Shown: positions 20,101 to 23,803 of the stretch, piece by piece | Numbering within the stretch: the first letter of the stretch is position 1 | How the letters are laid out: each line of letters begins with the position of its first letter | Position numbers and translations under genes: made by a program | The notes under the pieces: model-generated | Seen by the model: the letters and a program-made list of their open reading frames with translations, nothing else | Told to the model about the DNA's origin: nothing | Databases searched by the model: none | Origin: Cochliopodium minus | Taxonomy: Eukaryota; Discosea; Himatismenida; Cochliopodiidae | Direction of reading: 5' to 3' | DNA: 23,803 nt | Assembly: GCA_024220525.1 (NCBI GenBank) | Contig: JAMYWO010000264.1 | Coordinates: 9,885 to 33,687 of the forward strand

Positions 20101-20970
20101 CTTTCGTTCTACCTATTAATAATGAAGGAGAAATTTTTTCACTGATTATTTCTTTTTAAAACTTTTTTTATTAAAAATAATTTTATTTTTAAAAAATCAA
20201 TTTGATTTTAATTTTTTTTTTTTTAAAAATCAAGGTACAAAGGACAGATACAGAAAGATTATGGATTTCATCAGAACAAGAAGAACAGAGAAAGAAGTGA
20301 TTCAACAAATTAAAACAATGAATGAAAAAAAATTGGACACCACCAATTTCCAAACCAAAATTGAAAACAGAAACACCCGTAAAGGTTATAACTTGGATGC
20401 TGGTCCTAAAGAAGTACAAATTGACACCGATTCCACTCCTTCCCCTTCTCCTTCTCCTACAACCACTCCCAACACTAATAAAAACTCTAATAACACCAAA
20501 AAGGATACTTCTAGTAACACCAATAACACCAAAAAGGAAACTTCAAATAACTCTAATAACACTAATAACACCAAAAAGGAAACTTCTAATAACACTAATA
20601 ATGGGAATAACAAAACACCTTCTCAAGATAAAAAAAACCAAACAAACGCACCTACTACCACTTCTACTACCGCTAATACCAATTCTCCTTCAACCCCTAC
20701 CACTCCAAAAACTGAAGAGAACAAAGAACAGAATGAAGAAGAGGTCGTTTGGTCTCAAAAAGATCAATCTTTGTTGGAAGAGTATAAAATCTTTTTCTTT
20801 TAATTTCTTTATCATTTTAATTGTTAATTTTCTGTAGGGGACTTAAAAAGTTTGATTCAAAAGATAAAGAAAGATGGGACAACATAGCAAAGCATGTTGG
20901 AACCAAATCCAAAAAGGAATGTATTAGAAGATACAAGTTCATTGTTGAACAACTTAAAAAGAAAAAATAA
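17138..20970 (+). CDS. DNAJC2: Zuotin/DNAJC2 (ZRF1), ribosome-associated J-protein
   Basis: Ten exons: 17138-17432, 17493-17543, 17622-17651, 17774-18085, 18444-18569, 18938-19213, 19516-19677, 19905-20003, 20235-20781, 20838-20970. They total 2031 nt, 676 residues, with every junction in phase. The J-domain is at ~92-165 (SDHYEVLGLGELRW, KKLVRQYHPDKLDPESK, KAYEILSD). The HPD motif (124-126) is intact but the Asp codon is split by an intron. Then comes the Zuotin homology region (FYNWWYKSFQSWRSWP), a long Lys/Glu/Gln charged helix typical of the ribosome-binding region, and two C-terminal SANT/Myb domains (EWTPEELKSLSTAV and VVWSQKDQSLLEEGLKKF .. RWDNIAKHV). The SANT domains are separated by an Asn/Thr-rich linker with KKET repeats. 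With Ssz-type Hsp70, Zuotin forms RAC at the ribosome exit tunnel. Four introns host snoRNA copies. Confidence 0.94.
18274..18354 (+). ncRNA. C/D-box snoRNA copy 1 (Zuotin intron 4), U59/snR54-like
   Basis: 81 nt. The terminal stem GAAATAA pairs perfectly with TTATTTC at the 3' end. C box ATGATGA at 18283-18289, C' box ATGATGA at 18321-18327, D box CTGA at 18344-18347, and a degenerate D' (CCTA) at about 18314. Directly upstream of D' is AACTTTCGTTCTT, complementary over 13 nt to the conserved 18S rRNA segment AAGAACGAAAGTT. The D+5 rule points to the second A of GAA. From memory this is the site guided by yeast snR54 (Am974) and human SNORD59 (Am1031). The unit ends 89 nt before the 3' splice site. 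The guide upstream of the D box (GGAGAAACTTTTTCA) has no target that I recognise. Confidence 0.88.
18718..18798 (+). ncRNA. C/D-box snoRNA copy 2 (Zuotin intron 5)
   Basis: Identical to copy 1 over all 81 nt, while the flanking intron sequence is not related beyond AT-richness. C box at 18727-18733 and D box at 18788-18791; terminal stem, C' and both guides unchanged. It ends 139 nt before the 3' splice site. The sharp edges at the stem ends show that the conserved or copied unit is the RNA itself and not the intron. Confidence 0.88.
19315..19395 (+). ncRNA. C/D-box snoRNA copy 3 (Zuotin intron 6)
   Basis: 81 nt with one change from copies 1 and 2: T to A in the base next to D' (TTCTA before CCTA). 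This removes only the outermost rRNA pair and leaves the predicted methylation position paired. Stem, C, C' and D boxes are intact. It ends 120 nt before the 3' splice site. Confidence 0.87.
19813..19878. repeat. Two-copy 33-bp tandem repeat in Zuotin intron 7
   Basis: Two exact adjacent 33-bp units (beginning TTTTATTTAAATTTCATTTT and ending TTTTTTAAAATA) at 19813-19845 and 19846-19878. The intron (227 bp) has no C/D boxes, unlike introns 4, 5, 6 and 8. Likely slippage in low-complexity DNA. Confidence 0.8.
20072..20152 (+). ncRNA. C/D-box snoRNA copy 4 (Zuotin intron 8), most diverged
   Basis: 81 nt. It shares the TTCTA change with copy 3 and adds three more: the 5' stem is GAAACAA (one stem pair lost), C' is ATAATGA instead of ATGATGA, and the D-box guide has AAATTTTTT for AAACTTTTT. 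C box ATGATGA (20081-20087) and D box CTGA are intact, as is the core 18S guide. It may be a weaker or decaying copy. It ends 82 nt before the 3' splice site. Confidence 0.8.
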
Positions 20971-21042
20971 TTTTATTATTTATTAAAAAAAAAAATTTTT
21001 TATTTAATTTTGTTTTTAATTTTTTTTTTTTTTTGAATAAAT

Positions 21043-21708
21043 TTATTCTTCATTATCCAGTATTTTTTCTGAAGTTTTTTTACAATCAATTTGGGTTTTA
21101 TCATTATCTTTGAGAACAGCGTTTTCTTTTATAAATTCAATAAAATTAAATGTGTTCTCAAAAAGTAAAGTTTTTTGGATGTAATCCAAAGTGACAGTGG
21201 GCGCAAAAGCAGAAGAAATAACAAGGAGAGCTTTCTTTCTGATTTTGGGGAGATAAAAGTTGATGATGTTTCCACTCATGTTGGGTGATTCTTTTATCAA
21301 CCTGAAAATTTTGATATAATCAAAATTCTCAAAACATTCAAAAACTTTGATAGCATGTTTCACAGCAACATGATTACCTATTTTTTAAAAAAAAAAAAAA
21401 AGTAAATTAAATAATAATAATAAAAATATATAAATAATCAAAAAAAATTATTTCAAAGAAATAAAAGAAGAAAATTATTTTACCTGTTGCTTCATTTATT
21501 CCACACAAAATTTCAGTGACAGTAGACTTGATATCGTTAAAAAGAAAGTAAAGAACTCGGTAAGAAAGAAACTCCATGGAATGAGGAGGCATTTTCCCTT
21601 CTTTGCGCTCCAAAAAGACATGAAGTTTTTGAATTTGTGTTTGACACGCATTAAACTCTCCCATGTCCTCATTCTCCAGAGCCAATCTAGCATTTATTTC
21701 GTACACCT
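21043..21708 (-). CDS. LENG8: SAC3/GANP-domain protein of the LENG8/THP3 type, last two exons
   Basis: Exons 21484-21708 and 21043-21377 (stop TAA at 21045-21043). The first reads EVYEINARLALENEDMGEFN, ACQTQIQKLHVFLE, then FLSYRVLYFLF. The second reads VAVKHAIKVFECFENFDYIK, MSGNIINFYLPKIRKKALL and KTQIDCKKTSE. These are the middle and end of the SAC3 domain in LENG8-type proteins. There are no 5' exons to the right: across the n at 21914 the sequence is a RapGAP gene. The acceptor leaves AG|GTG, which needs a phase-1 donor ending in G, exactly what exon 4 at 139-311 supplies (GCA G|AG GTG = A-E-V). Joined, the two parts give 1788 nt and a 595-aa protein of normal layout. It converges on the Zuotin gene with 72 bp between stops. 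Confidence 0.88.
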
Positions 21709-21769
21709 CTTTAAATAAAAAATTAGGAAAATTAAGAAAATGAAATTTTTAATATTTTAATGTTTATAT

Positions 21770-21864
21770 TTTTTTTTTTATTTTTTATATTTTTATTTTT
21801 ATTTTTATTTTTATTTTTTTTATTTTCATTTTCATTTTTATTTTTTATTTTTTATTTTTTATTT

Positions 21865-21901
<37 letters not shown>

Positions 21902-21993
21902 ATTTTTATTTTTNATATAAAATATAAAATATAAAATAATATAAAATATAAAATATAAAATAATATAAAATATAAAATATAAAATATAAAATA
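21770..21993. repeat. (TTTTTA)n tract, single n, and ATATAAAATATAAAAT repeat: probable chimeric intron
   Basis: 21770-21913 is a T-rich tract like that at 1-118. A single n stands at 21914. 21915-21990 is a different repeat (ATATAAAAT units) that belongs to the intron following RapGAP exon 4 (donor GTATTT at 21994/21993). The left side belongs to the intron before the SAC3 exon at 21708. Two introns of unrelated genes are therefore fused at the n. Confidence 0.75.
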
Positions 21994-21994
21994 C

Positions 21995-23803
21995 CTTCCA
22001 ATTTCATTGTTGAGCATTTCTGTGAAAGTTTTTTGGCCTTCTTTTGCATAAAGTACTCCAATGGTAAAACCTTTCATTAAAAGATGTTCTCTTTCAAATT
22101 CTACCAATTTTTGAATAACATTATCATCTTTTTCATTTCCGCTTTGTATTTCCCTTTTAGATTAAAATAAATAAATAAATGAAAAAATAAAATAAAATAT
22201 ATAGAAAAAATTTATGGTAAAAATAAAATAAAAAAATAAAATTTGAATATAAAAAACTATAAAAATTTAAAATTTATATATAAAAATTTTAAAAAAAAGA
22301 AAAAAGAAAAGAGAAAAAAAGAGGATACATTAAGAAATTGAGTTTGAAAGGGAGTTGTAAGTTTGAATTTTGGAAAAAGCGGAAATTATCATGATATCTA
22401 GGAGAAAGACGGCCTCCCATACTTTCAAATTTGGTTTCATGATCTTTGTTATAACGAGGAGAATAATATCCGCTATTGTTTCCACTGTTACCACTGTTAC
22501 TGTTGTTACTACTTTCTCCAAACAATAAAGAAAAAGGATTATAAGAATGTCTGGGACTATTATAACTTCCGCTATTCGTGTTTTTGCTGTTTTGTACTTC
22601 TAAATTGTCTTTTTCTTTGTTTAATCTTTCTTTTTCTTTTTCTTTTTCTTTTTCTTTTTCCTTTTCCTTTTCTTTTTCTTTGTTATTTACTTGAGAAAGA
22701 AAGTTTTGGGTAAAGGCTTTGAGGAGATATTTTGGTTTTAGCTTTTTTTTGAGGGATCTATTGTTTGCGGAAATGAGGACTACCTGATCTCCTGACGAGG
22801 ATCTCATAAATGATCTGTAAAATTCTTTGTTCCCTCCTTCACTCTCTTCTTCCTTTGACTTTACTTTGCTTATTATCACCACTTTTTTAAAAAATAAATT
22901 AATTAAATTTAAAATAAAAAAAGTTATAATTGATAAATAAAAATAATTTATTAAATAAAAAAATATTGAATAAAATGAATTTTTAAAAAAAAAAAAAATA
23001 AAAAAATTTTTATGAAAGAAAATATAAAAAAAATAAATTAAACAAGAAGATTACAAGTAGGGCCATCTTGAGAGTTACTTCCTAAGAAAATGGAATGAGG
23101 AACATGAGAAAAATATTTCTGGTAAAGATTTTCTCTGTTGTCTTTCATTAGAACCAGTTTTCTTGAAGAAGAGGAGACATAGTTTTGAGAACCCACTTCG
23201 TTGACATATTCCTCGCAATCTTCAAAAATACTTTTCATGCTTGTTGAAAGAATTTTTAACATGTTTGAGAATGAATTTCTCTTCGTTCTATTTGTCATGT
23301 TATCTCCTTTTAAGAAAAAAAAAATTAAACTAAAAATTAAAATTAATTAAATTTGAAATTAAATTATTATAAAAATTAAAAGAAAACAATTTAAATTGAA
23401 AATTAAAATTAAAAATTTTTTAAAAAATAAAAATTACCATCTGTTTTATTTGTTCTTTTTTGTTTATTTATTGGATCAGGTCTTCTTGAAAGAACTTTTT
23501 TCTTTTTGGATTCGAAACTGAGTTTTTTTTGGTGTTGATTGAGTTTTTCTTCTTCTATCATGTTTAACTTTTCTCTTATTTTTAGTTTCACTTCTGAAAT
23601 GGTACTTTGAGATTGAGGGAGAAGATGAGAATTATCTTTTTTGTCTTCAACTGACCTTTGATTCACCTCTCTTTGATTCACATCTCTTTGATTCACATCT
23701 CTTTGATTCACCTCTCTTTGATTCATATCTCTTTGTAAAAATTTATTTGAGGTAGTCTGTGAATTGGATGGAGAGGAGAATTGAGAAGGTGATTGAGAAT
23801 TGG
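21995..23803 (-). CDS. RapGAP-domain protein, partial at both ends
   Basis: Four exons: 23438-23803 (open at the right edge), 23055-23306, 22329-22881 and 21995-22153, with all phases consistent. The N-terminal visible part is Ser/Gln-rich with tandem pentapeptides NQR(D/E)V (about six), followed by a charged helix (EVKLKIREKLNMIEEEKLNQ). The Rap/Ran-GAP domain start is seen in YFSHVPHSIFLGSNSQDGPT joined to LVIISKVKSKEE. It is followed by a KEKEKE and Ser/Asn-rich insertion and then the hallmark block KGFTIGVLYAKEGQKTFTEM, LNNEIG. The catalytic asparagine helix of RapGAPs lies downstream of this block and is absent: the gene breaks off in an intron at the n (21914). Such proteins stimulate GTP hydrolysis on Rap-type GTPases. 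The large low-complexity insertion within the domain is unusual. Confidence 0.82.
23654..23735 (-). repeat. 15-bp tandem repeat encoding NQR(D/E)V
   Basis: About five to six 15-bp units (plus-strand form CTCTTTGATTCACAT/CCT) in the RapGAP gene's exon, encoding alternating NQRDV and NQREV pentapeptides. The units vary only at the D/E codon and at synonymous sites, as expected from recent slippage under coding constraint. Confidence 0.85.

Noticed and set aside
18274-20152. Transposon or MITE explanation for the four 81-nt units
   Set aside because: Only a 7-bp stem, no target-site duplications, all on the sense strand of one gene, and full C/D-box architecture with an 18S guide. A retroposed snoRNA origin of the copies remains possible.
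1-21913. A circular 21.9-kb extrachromosomal element
   Set aside because: The SAC3 halves would fit a circle, but the content is ordinary single-copy housekeeping genes with no replication or mobility functions, and single-n joins offer a simpler assembly explanation.

Overview
The window looks like nuclear DNA of an AT-rich, intron-containing eukaryotic microbe. Non-coding DNA is almost pure A/T. Introns are short and bounded by GT (usually GTAAAA or GTATTT) and AG, proteins carry long Asn and Lys/Glu tracts, and the standard genetic code fits every gene. The style and gene set (ZFPL1, syntaxin-7-like SNARE, RapGAP, G3BP, aerobic mitochondrial genes) suggest an amoebozoan, perhaps dictyostelid-like, but I cannot name the species. 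The sequence is a scaffold with a 100-n gap (12042-12141) and two isolated n bases (10045, 21914).

Left part (1-4433): the 5' four exons of a LENG8/THP3-type SAC3-domain gene (minus, running off the left edge), an unrecognised two-exon 116-aa gene (minus), a doubtful small ORF (plus), and a three-exon syntaxin-7/12-like Qa-SNARE (plus). Next (4591-9901) come two tandem minus-strand genes for secreted collagen-like proteins. Region 9902-11030 holds an odd GC-richer patch with an n and several unexplained coding-like pieces.

Middle (11031-16928): a G3BP-like NTF2+RRM protein (plus), phosphopantetheine adenylyltransferase (minus), cytochrome bc1 subunit 8 (plus, with 7-nt and 10-nt exons), ZFPL1 (plus), and mitochondrial ribosomal protein bL12m (minus).

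Right part: a ten-exon Zuotin/DNAJC2 gene (17138-20970, plus). Four of its nine introns each carry the same 81-nt unit. I read this as a C/D-box snoRNA: closed terminal stem, C, C' and D boxes, and a 13-nt antisense element to the 18S rRNA segment AAGAACGAAAGTT. It appears to be a U59/snR54-type 2'-O-methylation guide. Then come the last two exons of a SAC3/LENG8 gene (minus), then a partial RapGAP gene (minus).

The SAC3 pieces at the two ends fit each other exactly in family alignment, splice phase and total length (1788 nt, 596 codons). The RapGAP gene breaks off in an intron at the single n (21914). This points to a wrong order or join of contigs in low-complexity introns. It is the main structural caveat for the window. 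The main biological finding is the four-copy intronic snoRNA inside a gene for a ribosome-associated chaperone.
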